Of a DNA stretch of 64,000 nucleotides, positions 22,364-34,799 are shown piece after piece. Position 1 is the first letter of the stretch, and each line of letters opens with the position of its first letter. The DNA comes from Aurifilum marmelostoma (taxonomy: Eukaryota; Ascomycota; Sordariomycetes; Diaporthales; Cryphonectriaceae). The position numbers and the translations under genes were made by a program. The notes under the pieces were generated by a model. That model worked only from the letters and a program-made list of their open reading frames with translations, made no database searches and was not told the DNA's origin. The stretch spans positions 2,728,001 through 2,792,000 of the forward strand of contig JAMXSV010000003.1 in NCBI GenBank assembly GCA_027559495.1. Direction: 5' to 3'.

Positions 22364-24631
22364 TTGTGGACTCACGATGTGTTGTTGGGCCAGTTTGCGA
22401 CACTAATTCCAAAGCAACAGAGAAGAGATTGGAGGATGTGGAGAGCAAACGACAATGAAGCGAGCCAAACCCATGAAGATACGAGGCGACCGAGTCTAAC
22501 CCCCACGGACTGGGACGCAACTTTTCATCGTCAAACCTGGACCACCGAGTCCCCAGAAGATGTGTCGCCACGGTCGCAAGGCGAGATCCCTATCGACTAT
22601 GGGGGGGCAGACGAGACGAAGAAGAGATCTGAGGACTGCACGAGAGCTGCGACGGCCCATCTTCACTATGACATACCGCCAAGGACGTCCGACCCAGTCC
22701 AGCTGACTAAAGCAGCAAGGCCTACTGCCACCAGGGCAGCACAAGACCAAGCCTCTAAGACTTCCGTGTCCCCGGAGTTGCTGAGGGAACTTCGAAAGAT
22801 CATCCGAGAGGAATTTGAGCAGCTGAGCAAGGATGCTGTGAAAAATCCACGAGATGAAGACGATGACCATACCCCGCGACCGCCAGCTGCGAAGCAGAGG
22901 CCATCACCTCCTATCACATCCTTTGTGAGCGCCGAGAGTGTGGCTGGCTCCTCGCATCCGCCCAGGGATGCCAACGAGAAAAGGTCTAGCACAGCACCAT
23001 CGCCGACGACTGGACAGCAGAGGAGCACCCCGAGAACATCCACCGTCCGTTTCAGCGATGAGACAAAACCAGCCACCCCTGCCCAGTATCCCTCTGAAGA
23101 AGCCCATAAGCCTCCCACTCGCGCAGGCCCGGAACTCACGGCGATTGACAAGAAATGGGGTGTGCTTTTCGAGGAGGACGGTTCTCACACCAAGCGCATG
23201 GAACATGTGATCCGGGGATTGGCCAACTACATCGTTGAAGAGTTCATACCCCAAAAAAGTATTGTCATCACACCAGAGAAGATGGCGGCCTTCTACTCGC
23301 ACCACCGCCTGGAGAAAGAATGGTTCCCTTTTGCAAGCCTCTTCGGATCACCACGCCGGACCAGTGACTTCAACGAGGCGCTGGGAGAGCTATACATGGA
23401 GCTCGGGTGCCAGTACTTCCTTGTGCAGGCTGATGGCAGGTCGCATCCTACCATACCGAGCCTAACCTCGCAGGGATTCGTACACTGGCTCACTACGATG
23501 ATCCAGGCCTACCCGGAAGAGGAGGCTAAGCGGCTGGACAAGGTGGTGTCTGCCCTGCCCCTCGAGGCCGACAGCCTCCTAGACGGCAAGGCAGAGAGGC
23601 TCCCGAAACAGATATCACGGTACCTATTTCCGGACCAAGCATCGCGGAAGATGAAACGGCTTGTGGACGAGGCCATGAACGACTTCAGAGAGGATCTCGA
23701 GAGCTCTGCCACTTCGCAATCGAAAGAGACCATCAGTGGTGGTAATACTGGACGACCGGCGCCCACCATCGTCACAGCGATGCCAGACAAACGCGCTGCC
23801 ATGAACACGGCCGGCGTCGTCAAACCACGATACGTTCCAGAGCCAACGACCAGAGAGGCTCAAGCAGGAGAGGCAAGCAGCAGTAGCAGCAGCAGCAGCA
23901 GCAAGGACCGGAGGGCCTCCTCGTCGATGACAATGACGCCGGCGACGACAGCCACCAGCTCACGAGACCTTCGCGACCCAGAAGAGCGTAATCGCCGCAA
24001 CCCCGTACCACCGTTGCCAGCACCGCACAAGACTGCCCGTGCAGCTTCGGTAGACATAAACGGCCGCAGCACCCCGATCAGAGAAGCCTGGGGTGCGTCA
24101 GCATCTGTAGGCGCTCTTGGCCGGACGTCGTCCTCGACGTCGACTAGAAAGAACCGCAGCCCCCAGCGAAACCCTTACAGTCAGTCCACGCCGTCTGGCC
24201 TCGACCGCATTGAGCATTCCGGCGGTGAGAGGTTCCACGGGCTGGCAGGCGTGCCAGCCGCCGCCGCCGCAGGAGAAACAAACGCCGCGGTCGGAGTTCT
24301 GAGCCCGACTGAGGGTTCTCAGAAACCTGTTAGTATCTCGCCTCAGGCTGTCATCGGGAAGGGCTTACGAGATGCCAAGAACGCCGAGTACCTCAGTCAG
24401 CAGTACCGAGACAAACGGCCCAGCCTGGACGAATCCTCATCGAGGTACAAGGGCGAGCACGAGGGTGGCGGCAGCGGGAGTGGCGGCACGAGCAGGTCCT
24501 CCAAGAGGAGGAGCATGGTGCTTCCTGACACAAAAGGTCCGACGTGGGACGAATACCTCAAGAGCTCGGCGGTACTCGGAGGTACCACCACTACTACTAA
24601 GAGGGATTCCAGGCACCATGCTGCAAATTGA
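22364..24631 (+). CDS. DUF7514-type protein with long disordered flanks
   Basis: A single open frame of 755 residues. The conserved core spans about residues 257-425, starting with IDKKWGVLFEEDG, then GLANYIVEEF, a Gly-Cys-Gln-Tyr motif (GCQYFLVQ) and ERLPKQISRYLFP. I recognise this as the domain now called DUF7514, found in uncharacterised ascomycete proteins; no biochemical role is known to me. The N-terminal 250 residues are polar with charged stretches. The C-terminal 330 residues are Ser/Arg/Pro-rich, with a poly-Ser tract at about 505-513 encoded by AGC repeats. No signal peptide or membrane segment is seen. The start is uncertain: the first ATG is at 22364 and a second in-frame ATG at 22436 also begins a plausible N-terminus. 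It is the last gene before the AT-rich repeat block. Confidence 0.85.
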   Translation: MWTHDVLLGQFATLIPKQQRRDWRMWRANDNEASQTHEDTRRPSLTPTDWDATFHRQTWTTESPEDVSPRSQGEIPIDYGGADETKKRSEDCTRAATAHLHYDIPPRTSDPVQLTKAARPTATRAAQDQASKTSVSPELLRELRKIIREEFEQLSKDAVKNPRDEDDDHTPRPPAAKQRPSPPITSFVSAESVAGSSHPPRDANEKRSSTAPSPTTGQQRSTPRTSTVRFSDETKPATPAQYPSEEAHKPPTRAGPELTAIDKKWGVLFEEDGSHTKRMEHVIRGLANYIVEEFIPQKSIVITPEKMAAFYSHHRLEKEWFPFASLFGSPRRTSDFNEALGELYMELGCQYFLVQADGRSHPTIPSLTSQGFVHWLTTMIQAYPEEEAKRLDKVVSALPLEADSLLDGKAERLPKQISRYLFPDQASRKMKRLVDEAMNDFREDLESSATSQSKETISGGNTGRPAPTIVTAMPDKRAAMNTAGVVKPRYVPEPTTREAQAGEASSSSSSSSSKDRRASSSMTMTPATTATSSRDLRDPEERNRRNPVPPLPAPHKTARAASVDINGRSTPIREAWGASASVGALGRTSSSTSTRKNRSPQRNPYSQSTPSGLDRIEHSGGERFHGLAGVPAAAAAGETNAAVGVLSPTEGSQKPVSISPQAVIGKGLRDAKNAEYLSQQYRDKRPSLDESSSRYKGEHEGGGSGSGGTSRSSKRRSMVLPDTKGPTWDEYLKSSAVLGGTTTTTKRDSRHHAAN
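23876..23904 (+). repeat. AGC-rich trinucleotide tract coding poly-serine
   Basis: Near-perfect AGC units within the DUF7514-type gene give a run of serines; length variation would stay in frame. Confidence 0.8.
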
Positions 24632-25790
24632 GTAACAAGGGGAGCTGATCACGATCATGTTATGTGTTTTCATTTCTTTTCCACACACACACGCACACGC
24701 GTACAAGCGCACTCACACAACAAAGTTAGCACATGGGAACGATTTCACGAGTTATGATTATGGTATTGAGCGATGAAAGTTGCAAAGGATTGGCCAAGGA
24801 GAGTCAAGAGCACTTCGCGTACAAGCATCTGCTGGCAGTAGGGTTTTTTAATTGTCTCTTTTCTTCTTCTTGTTCCCTTTCTCCTCTCTTTCTTCCCACC
24901 TCCTCTCTGTTTCTTCTTTCTTGCCTGAACCAAAATGTTCTAGTCAATGACCAATATCTATGCGGAGGGACCGCCAAGGAAGTGGATGGGGACAGCAACT
25001 AACTTTATGTACCCTGAGCTCGTAATGTCTACAGCAAAATATATGTTTTACTGAACAGCTTAATATAACGAAACAAGTCTGGCGTCCAGTAGTCATCCCC
25101 CTGTCACTATGGGATCTTGATTTATTATACACAGTGGGGGCCTGATGATCGTGATCGTCGTGGAGACCTCGTTCCCTCTCATTCTTTTCACGTGCTACAC
25201 TGGGCCAAAGGTATTAATTTAATCCAATGAGTCAGGGCACTATAGAAGAAGTCATGACTATACAAGAGAAGTTGAATTGATTCTAGATAATCTAGACTGG
25301 AAAAACTAGCCTGCGTCTTGCTCACCCTATTCAATGCAAGTACTTGCCTCCAAAAGGGAGACTTAGATACATATTAACAAGACCTAATCATTTGTGACGG
25401 GGCTATTGAAGAATCTCAACAAGAGGAACTTGCGCCAAATAATAACGTACTATGATAATCTCCATCCTTGTTCATTATAGCCGCCAGCACAAGACCAGAA
25501 ATCAGCTTCCTGGATATTCTCAGGCAAGGAGAGGGGATTGTCTTCTAGCTCAACACCCGCAAATTGATAGATGATGGCCTTCCTAGCGATTCGATGTTAT
25601 TGGTTCACTGCATTCTGTGCTAGCAAATTCCTGCCCTTGTCTGCCTCAAGTCGAAAGCCTAGAAAGCCCTGTTGAAAAGTTTTGTTAATGTGCATGTGGT
25701 AATTGAGACGAGCAGGGCGAACGTTGGTAAGGCCAAATTCATGTGTATTTGATCTATCTTCTACAAAAGAAAAGGAAGAGGAAACAAGCA
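24632..25790. other. Intergenic border zone before the AT-rich block
   Basis: Non-coding sequence with declining GC. CA/CG-alternating sequence lies near 24683-24720 and a T/C-rich stretch at 24840-24920. No domain-bearing frame is seen; the 74-residue minus frame at 25597-25821 has no recognisable feature. The change to AT-saturated sequence is completed over roughly 25790-25850. Confidence 0.55.
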
Positions 25791-26325
25791 GAATATATAT
25801 CCGTTTATATACTATAAGCATATAGAAAGTGGATTTAACTAGGCCTACTAGGCTAATTAGAGCAGCTAACTTATAATATACCCTCTAGTTAAATAGCTTT
25901 AACTATATTATGCTTTAAAAATAATAGAAATATATAGAAATAGCGCATAAAATGCATTAATAAATAAAGAAAAAAATAAAGAAAAATAATAAATATATAG
26001 AAAATAATAGAATCTTATAGTTCTAAGCTACTAAATATTTAGCCTATTTAGCTAAAAATGCCTTCTTTTCCTAAAATCTTCCTTTCTATCTACTAATAAT
26101 TAATAATAATAGCAATAATAATAACTAATTTTTTTCTTTTTCTAAGTATATTTAAAATGCCTTCTGCTTTTCTTCCCTTCTCTATATACTATTCTATACT
26201 CTATTTTGCATAATATTAGCTAATTCTTTAAGCAGGGCACTATTAGCTTAAGCAGCGCAAATAGGTCTTGCCCTTTTTTATGCCTAGATTGCCTACACTT
26301 TGCCCTAGCTAGCTGCTCTAATAAA
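25791..26325. other. AT-rich unclassified sequence left of element A1
   Basis: RIP-like composition without a recognisable retroelement frame. A1 inserted at its right edge, so with 34067-34196 it forms the interrupted target. It could be remnant repeat or mutated unique DNA. Confidence 0.5.
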
Positions 26326-26330
26326 GTATG

Positions 26331-26862
26331 TGTAATGAGCACTGCCGTAACCGGGGTATACAACAAGTACACAAAGGGTTTATATTAGGCAAGAATGATA
26401 TTAAAGTGTAATCCAAAGAATACGGAAATAATTTTCAAAGTCTTCTGCAGTATATCACTAGCAATAAAGCTATTACTTATATCAGAGGTAATACTTAGAT
26501 TAATAACTAAAGAGCTATATACTAGATCTATCTAATAGTAGCAAATATATCTCTTATATAATCTATTCTTCAGTTCTTTATTAGTAGTATTAGTTCCTTT
26601 CTAGCAGAGGTAGGCTAGAGTTAATATTAAATTCTTTAACTAATTAACTAAGTTAATACTAATTCTTTTAACTAATTAATAGAGTTAATATTAATTCCTT
26701 TAATTAAGCAATCTTTATAATTCTAATCCTAGCTTATATAATCTTATTATACTAGTTCTATCCTAAAGTATTAGACTTCTAGCTCTCTATAATCTATTCT
26801 ATATAGCCTTAATACTATACTATAATCTTTATTATAATTTATATATTAGATAAATTATAATA
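26331..26862 (-). repeat. A1 left (3') LTR, 532 bp
   Basis: It begins TGTAATGAGC and ends in a mutated ATAATA corresponding to ATAACA in the right copy. It is more AT-rich than its partner, the differences being mostly G/C to A/T. Confidence 0.9.
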
Positions 26863-27124
26863 TTATTTCTCTCTTATAAATTATTATTCCTAATAATTTT
26901 CTTATAAATTTTTCTATTATTATCTTGCTGCATTATTATGCCTTTTTAATTAGAATATTGAATAAAGTTGCAAAACCGAAATCCTTTAATCCTTATTCTA
27001 ATAGATTAAAGTAGAAGAAGTCCCTTTATTTAATTATTCTTTCTAAAGCTATTATTATAATTCCTTATTCTTTCTATAATACTTAGGGCTTAAAATCTTA
27101 TTAAGTGTTTCCTAAGAATTCTTC

Positions 27125-27490
27125 CTAGTATGCTAAGTATATATATTGCTAATATTCTAAATGCAATATTCTTAAACTAACTAACTCTTCTAAGCTTCTT
27201 AATATCTCTTTCTAGCATTAAAAGTTAGAGGATAAAATCGAAGACCTCGAGCTAAAGTTAATGCGTCTTTGCTAATAGAAGAAGATATAGAGAGAGAAGA
27301 TAGCTTGGGCCATTCGTCGGGGCTTAACGAATCTAGAAGAGTTAGAGCATCTGGAGGCGGAGAAGGCAGAGGCTGAGGCTAAGCATCTAGCTACTAAAGA
27401 GGCCGACCAAGGCGCTAAGGCCTTAGCTCCCGAAGGCCCTCTCTCTGATAGCTAGCTTATAGGAGGGGCTAGTTAGACCCCACTGGATCT
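27125..27490 (+). pseudogene. Antisense coiled-coil-like ORF of A1, broken
   Basis: Plus-strand frame opposite to the element's pol, between pol and the left LTR. It retains KLEDKIEDLELK near the start, then an Arg/Lys segment, then a Glu/Ala/Lys-rich heptad-like stretch. It matches the frame at 49133-49497 in A2 almost codon for codon and contains several stops. Its base composition is clearly less AT-rich than the neighbouring element sequence. The function is unknown. Confidence 0.7.
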
Positions 27491-27749
27491 AAGTATTCTG
27501 GATAAATATAGGCTAGAAGATATAGCTGGACTTTTAGTTAGCCGCTAACCCTTAGCCTAGCTTAATATATCTTTTCCTTCTAGTACTATCCCTAACTAGT
27601 ATTTCTTTAATTAATAGCTTATTTTATTAACTAGTAAGGTATTTTAACTAATAAGCTGCATTTCTAATATTTCTATAAGCTAACTAGTTATTGCTATAAT
27701 TATTCTTTTTTAAACTAGTATTGCATAAGCTATTCTAGTATATTAGTAA

Positions 27750-30700
27750 TATTTTCTAGAGATTCCTATATATTTTCGCTTAAGGGATAGCTTTTCTATT
27801 TAACTAAGTATTCTAATATATTATTCTAGCCCTTATGCTTAAGAATTTTTCTAATCTTATATTCTAGTTTATTATCTTTAATTTTAATGCTATTATTAAT
27901 CTTTATATTTTATATTGCTAGCTCTAGTAGTAAAATATAGAAAACTAGATATATTCTTATATTATAAGAGAGTATAAGTTTATAATTAACTAGTAAGATT
28001 TTCTGCAAAATCTTAAATAGATTAAGCTTCTTATAATTAAGCTTATTACTAGGTCTCTTTATCTTAATATTTTATTAAAAAAGGTAGACCTTATCTTTCC
28101 TTTTTAAGGATTAGTCCTCTTAATTCTCTTAGTATTTGCATATCTTATTATTTATTCTCTAATAAATGCAAGTTCTTGCTGCAGTTCTTTATAAATCTTT
28201 TAAATCCTTTAAGCTTTCTTATCTACTACTTCTGCATTTGCCCCTAGCAATACTTTATAATATGCTATAAAGTTATGCTTATATATTATATAAAATAGCA
28301 ATACCTTTATTATACTTATATCTATGCTATTATATACAAATTATGCTAATAATAATAATTTAATCTAATTATCTTATTTATAATTAATATAATAATATAG
28401 ATATTATTCTAAAATTTGATTTATATATTCTATTTATTTATCTATTTATAGATAAAATGCAATTAATATTTTATAAGCTACTCTAAGCTGCTTTATAAGT
28501 AAGATCTAAAAGTTTAATGCAAACTTCCTATCCCTATCTAAGATAATTTTCTATAGTATGCTATAATTAGCTATAATTATTCTAAGAAATATATATATAA
28601 GGTCTTCTGCTATACTGCTCTTCTTATATAGTAGAAAGTAAGTGTACTTGCTTAATCTGCAAATTACTATTAGAATGCTATTAAATTGCACTTTAGTTAA
28701 GGGTTCTTATAAAAGAGATAGCTTAATAATAAAGTTTAGGCTAGCTAATTGCTAAACTAAACTTAGTACTAGTAGAGAGTAAAGCAATCTATAAGGCTTA
28801 TATCTTTCTGCCTTATTCTTTTTGCAATTATCGCAATTTCATAAGAGGTTCTTAACTCTCTTTTTAAGGCCTAGCAGGTTCTAATATCTTAAAATCTATG
28901 CTAAGATTGCCCTAACTCCTTAATATCTATATGCTAAAGCACTATATATATCCCAGATATATTAATCTTATTCCTTTAGAGTTATATTCTTTAAGTTCTT
29001 GCTTATTTAACTAATTTTAAGAGCAGTATTTAGCTTCTTATATATATTAATAAGATTTCCTTCTCTATCTATTATAAAGATATTCTAGATTTCTTCTATA
29101 ATTTTATTCTAATAATTAGATCTTTTGCTAAGGGCATTTACTCTAATATTCTTCTTTCCTTAAATATAAATAATTTTAAGATTAAACTATAATAAATATT
29201 TTGCCTATCTTACTTATTATCTATTAAATATCTTTATTATAGTAAATATAGTAAGATTTTTGTAATTAGAGAATATTTTAATCTAATATTTTGCGCTAAT
29301 AAGATATTATTCCTATTCCTTAAATGCTTTTATAATAGCTATAAGTTCCTTATCTAGTATTCTATATTACAATTCTAGTTTATTAAGCTTCTTTAAGAAG
29401 TTAGCAATTAGTCTTAATTATCCTTTTTCGTCGCGCTAGTTAAGTTCTGCTCTAATAGCAAAAGTTTAATGCATTTATATATAATTCGAGTTCTTTATTA
29501 AAGTCTAGTTCTTTGCAAACTAGGTTTTTTGATATAAGATCCTTAATTTTATTAAATGCTTGCTATTATCCTTCTGCCTAATAAAATAGCATTTCTTTTT
29601 TAGTAAATTCTATAAAGGGCTTAACTTCTTTGCTATAATCCTTAATAAACTATTTATAGAAATTAATATATTCTAAAAAATGCTTGAATATCTATAAGGT
29701 TTCTAGATGCAGGCTAATCCTTAATTGCCTTAATTTTATCTTTCTATATATAAATCTTATCTTAATTTAAGAGTATATCTAAGATAATCTACTTTCTAAA
29801 TATAGAAATAATATTTAGTAGATTTTACTAGTATCTTAGCATCTTGCAGCATCTATAATATAGTTTGCATATATTATTTATATATCTTAAAGTCCTTTAA
29901 GTAAATAAGGATATTATTTAGGTAGGCAATAATAAAAATATTAAGGAATTTGCAGAGAATATAGTTAATTATGTATTAGAATATAGCTAGTATATTAGTT
30001 AGTCTAAATAGTATAATATAATATTTATAATATCTATAGTAAGTTCTAAAGGCTATCTTCTATTTTATGCTCTTCTATAATTTGTATATAATAGTAGCCT
30101 TCTTTAAGATTAAGTGCAGTAAACTCATTACGCGCCTTGTATTCTATCTTATAATTTATTGCTTCTTAGCAGAGAGTAATAATCTTTAATTATTATATTA
30201 TTAAGTTATCTAAAGTCTATGTATAGCTTAAGTTTGCTATTTTTTTTAGATATAAAGAGGATTAGATATTCTGCTAGAGAGTATAATTCTCTAATATATT
30301 CTCTTTTAAGATTCTTATCTAGGTACTTCCTAAGTGCCTTAAGTCTTGCTTTATTTAGTTTATAAATAGGGAAAAACTTTAGTTCTATTTCTTCCTTAAG
30401 AGGTATTTCGTAGTTAAATTAGGTTCTAGCAAGAAGTAATCCCTTATGCTTTCCTAAGAATAATCTAATAAATTTATAGTACTTTCTATAATATGCTATT
30501 GAATATTAGTAAGGGTCCTTCTTTTATTGCTATTGCTTATAGGAATAGGAGATACTATTAAGCATTCCTAGGCAATATTGCAGAAGTATTATATTCTAAT
30601 TAGCTTTATTTAATTTTTTATAATTCTTAATTTATCTACTTCTTTAGCCTATCCTAGCTGCTTTAAGCTAGACTAAGTTTCTAAGGCTATAGCTTCTATT

Positions 30701-31290
30701 TTTATTATTGCTGCTTATTATTATTGCTCTATACTAGACTAAGTCCTTTTAACTAGTTTCTATTTACTTATATATTTAATTTATACCTAATCTGCATTTA
30801 TAGATTTAAGGCATTTATAATCCTTCTCTATAAGCTATTAGTCCCTGCTAATTTAGAGATATATATTAAGTTCTTGTTTAAGCGCCTTTCTTAGCTATTC
30901 TTAGTAACTAAGTCTTGTTCTGCGCCTTTTAATTGCAATTATCCCATTAGGTATAGCTTATTCCCTAAGAGATCTAGCTAGTAGTCTAATTAATTCGAGA
31001 GGATTATGCTCCTTAAGCTATAAAAGTCCTAATATTATATTATAGTATACTATATCTATAATATTAAAGGAAATAAGTATTATATATTCTTAGTTTAAGA
31101 TAGATAGATAATTAGTCTCTTTATTAATTATCTCTTAATTATATATAATAGATTATTCTTCTATAGTATTAAGGGTATAGGGCTTTATCTTCTATTGCTA
31201 TAGTATTTTTGCTATATTAATAATATAGGAAGATATATAATTCCCTTATATGCTACTATCTAATAGCGCGCTATAATATTAGCTCTCGAT
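27750..31290 (-). pseudogene. A1 pol remnant (protease, RT, RNase H, integrase, chromodomain)
   Basis: Translation of the minus strand with stops ignored gives the Ty3/gypsy order protease-RT-RNase H-integrase. It ends in a chromodomain with the KGYPLSEN-type motif at about 27790-27760 and the EYKI(R)KILK-type motif at about 27890-27840. Stops are frequent throughout, so no product is possible. Confidence 0.8.
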
Positions 31291-31449
31291 ATTTATATTA
31301 AGGCATATATATGCATAGCTTCTTCTTGCTATTATATATAGGGACCTTATAGTCCTAATTAACTATTATCCCTTTATAGGCAATCTTTCCCTTTTAGGGC
31401 CTTCTTAGCTGCCTTCTAAGCTAATGCCTTAGCTTATTATTAAGCATAC

Positions 31450-33200
31450 TTATATTGCTTCTTGCTATATTGCTATATATGCTAAGCATATGCTTTATTT
31501 TCTGCATATAAATAGTGCATTATTCTACTAGATATTGCTACTACTTGCATTTCTTATCTATATAAGATCTAAAGGCAATCTTCTAGTAATCTAATAAATG
31601 CATTATAGTATTTTTTATCTAGTACTTCCCTAAACTATAGTTTAGATTCTTTATATGCCTAAATAAATTATTCTTCTTTCCTAATTAGGAACTATCTATA
31701 TTTAACTTTTTCTTTAAAATAGATTTAGCAGCTATAATAAATGCATAAGATCTATGCTAATTAATAATATCTAAGGTAGAATGCATTAATTCTAGGATCC
31801 TCTAATTTATTTGCTTTATAATTCTGAAATAGGATGCTTCTAAAGAGGGTTTTTAGAGATATTCTATATATAAGATATTCTATTTAGATATTAATATTTA
31901 GATTATTAGAATTAAGGCTATTATATTAGATAATTAGTATTAATTCTTCTAAGTTATTTATATATTATTGCATAATAAGTTTAAATAGGATATTAGATTA
32001 TCTATTTTAGAAGTATTCCTCTTCTTCTAAAATAAGTATTTCTATAATATTTTCTTTTATAGAGGCTAAAGTAAAGTCTGCATTTTCTAAGTTATTATTG
32101 CGCCTATTATAGGCTAGGGATGCTATAGTATCCAATATATGCTTATTATAGTCTATAAGCTATGCAAGATAATGCTATAAAGGGGAAACTTCTCTAGAGT
32201 TCTATTCTTCTTTAGATCCCTAATCCCTAGGGTTAATAGAATAGTCTAATTATTTATCTTTAATAGAAGCTCTGCTTCTAGTAGCAAGTTATTATTATCC
32301 CTTAGATTTCTAGGGAAACTATTCTAAACTTTCTTTTTCTAAGAGATATAATACGCAACTATTATTATAATATATAGTCTAACTAAGAGATTTATAATTA
32401 ATAGAAGTCTATTATTTGCTTTATTAGAATATTTTTATTTAGATAATTAGGTTTCTATTAAGTAGCAATATTAAGCTATTATTCCTCTTAGATAGATTGC
32501 TATTATTTCTTTTATAGTTATTAATATTTCTATGCAAAGTATTTAGACTTTCTATAATTAAAGCATACCCTATTGCCTTTGCCTTAGTTCTAAAAGTTAT
32601 TATATTAATGCATAGTATCTAATTTTATTAGGCTAGTATATATGCTGCTGCTCTATGCTATACTTATATAGCTCTATTATTTGCCTTAGTAGTTCTGCTA
32701 AGGCTAGTAGCATTTTCTACTATTAGCTAGGGCCCTAAACTTCTATAGTTATCTATTGCTCTTATAGTTTTTCTTTCTATTATTATTTAAAAATATAGTT
32801 ATTAATCTATATTGCTATTATAATATATTCTACTAAATTATTAGATTAATCCATTTTATATAATTTATTTTTAATCCTATTCTTTAGTTCTTTATAGAAC
32901 TAGAATATTAATGCTTTATCTTCCTAGCTAACTTATTTTATATATTGCCTAAATTTAGCTATATAATCTAAAGCAGCTTTAGTTTATTTAAGGTCTATAA
33001 GACTGTATTCTGCTATGCACTTTCTTATTTAGGTTGCTAAATGCATTCTTAAGTGCTTTCTTGAAACTTTTAAATAAGTTAAAGATAGCTTTAGTTTCCT
33101 TTATTATAATTATTAGGCATAGTTAGATTATTAAAGTAGTCTTAAAGTAAAAGTTCAAACTAGGCAAGAGCATTGCCTTCTAACTAAGTTCCTATAAAGA
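31450..33200 (-). pseudogene. A1 gag remnant
   Basis: Position-for-position counterpart of the better preserved A2 gag; the retrotransposon-gag segment lies at about 33150-32960. Many stops. Confidence 0.65.
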
Positions 33201-33527
33201 CTGCCTTTTCTCTCTTATCTATAAACTAGGCTAGATAGTAAAGGAAATAGGCCTTGTATTAAGTAATAAAAGCTTAAAAAGTGTCTTTCGATTCTTTATA
33301 AAGAATAAGTTTATCTATTTTATAGTATCTTAATCCTATAGCTTAGTTGCTAGATTCTTTAAAGTTCCTAAATGCAAATCTATAAAGCTATAATAATTTG
33401 CTATAGCTTACATGCTATTCTAAGTCCTATTTTATAATAGAGAAGATTAAAGTCTAAAGAGATATTATATTTCTATATTGCTTAAAAAAGAGTATACTAA
33501 ACTATACTTAAATAAAAATTATTAAAA

Positions 33528-34061
33528 TATAATAAGCACTGCTATAACTAGGATATATAATAAGTATATAAAGGGTTTATATTAAGCAAAAATAATATTA
33601 AAGTATAATTTAAAGAATATAAAAATAATCTTTAAAGTTTTCTATAATATATTACTAGCAGTAAAGCTATTACTTATATTAGTGGTAATACTTAGATTAA
33701 TAACTAAAAAGCTATATACTAAATCTATCTAATAGTAGCAAATATATTCTCTTATATAATTTTATTCTTTAGTCCTTTATTAGTAGTATTAGTTCCTTTC
33801 TAATAGGGGTAGGCTAAAGTTAATATTAAATTCTTTAACTAGTTAACTAAGTTGATACTAATTCCTTTAACTAGTTAATAGAGTTGATATTAATTCCTTT
33901 AACTAAGCAACCTTTATAACCCTAACTCTGGCTTATATAATCTCGTTATGCTAGTTCTGTCCTAGAGTGTTGGACTCCCGGCTCCCTATAGTCCGTTCTG
34001 TGTAGCCTTAGTGCTATGCCGCAATCTTTATTATAACCTGCATATTGGATAGGTCATAACA
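33528..34061 (-). repeat. A1 right (5') LTR, 534 bp
   Basis: Direct repeat of 26331-26862. Its outer 150 bases keep much more G and C than the left copy, ending GGTCATAACA directly before the GTATG duplication. Confidence 0.9.
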
Positions 34062-34066
34062 GTATG

Positions 34067-34196
34067 CCTTAATAATCCTATAGCCCCCTAGGGCAAATAA
34101 TGCTTATACTATGCCTATAAGCACTCATTCCTTTGCTGCGCTCTTATTATAGCTCTGCTCTTGCTTCTAATTATAAAGCATATAGATATACTTAAG
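34067..34196. other. Short unclassified segment between A1 and B1
   Basis: Continuation of the A1 target sequence (after GTATG) up to the outer LTR end of B1. No frame or repeat recognised. Confidence 0.5.
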
Positions 34197-34663
34197 TGTT
34201 ATAACCCATAACAGTTATAGCATGGGGACAGCAGCGACCTAAGACAGACTCTCGGGACTAGAAAGTTTAACATCGCCTACTAAGCCACATCAGGATTACG
34301 TAATCCCAGGATTAGGGTTGCAAGCTGACTATATTAACTATATATATAGTCGAATATATTTAGAGCGACTATATAAGATCGCTATATAGTTAAATATAAT
34401 TACTGCAACTAAACAAACTATATAGTCTAAGCATAATTACTCTTCAAGATATATATAGACTATTCTATAGCTCTTTAATTATTAATCTAAGCATTAGATT
34501 ATACTAATCTAATAGCTCTAAAGGCAATAAGCATTATAGTATAATTATAGTTATAAATTACTCTTTATATTCTATACTTAAAGAGAAATTTAGCATTGCT
34601 TTTACTAGCATAAACCCTTTATATATCTAAATTATTATTATTAATTTTATAGTACTTATTATA
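34197..34663 (+). repeat. B1 left (5') LTR, 467 bp
   Basis: Starts TGTTATAACCC and ends TTATTATA, the reverse complement layout of the other LTRs here. Its first 150 bases keep balanced composition while the rest is AT-rich. Confidence 0.82.
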
Positions 34664-34799
34664 TTTTAATAACTTATATTTAAGAATAATTTAGTATTTT
34701 TCTTTTAAGCATTATAGAATATAATAGCGCTTTAAATTTTAGTTAAATTTACTATTAGTAATAATATTATTAATTTTATTAAATAAATTATAATGCTTA

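Larger units (their letters stand above)
26331..34061 (-). mobile_element. Family A chromovirus LTR retrotransposon A1, full-length, RIP-inactivated
   Basis: 7731 bp bounded by two direct LTRs (26331-26862 and 33528-34061) and by a perfect 5-bp target duplication GTATG (26326-26330 and 34062-34066). LTR ends are TG..CA in the less mutated copies. The coding strand is minus, so the right LTR is the 5' LTR. In transcription order it carries gag (about 33150 leftward), protease (about 31285-31240), reverse transcriptase (YLDD-equivalent about 29935-29908), integrase core (about 28680-28555) and a chromodomain (27895-27750). All are full of stops. It was inserted into AT-rich sequence of unknown nature. 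Confidence 0.93.

Noticed and set aside
26331..34061. Dating the insertions from LTR divergence
   Set aside because: Differences are dominated by RIP-type transitions, so a molecular clock does not apply.
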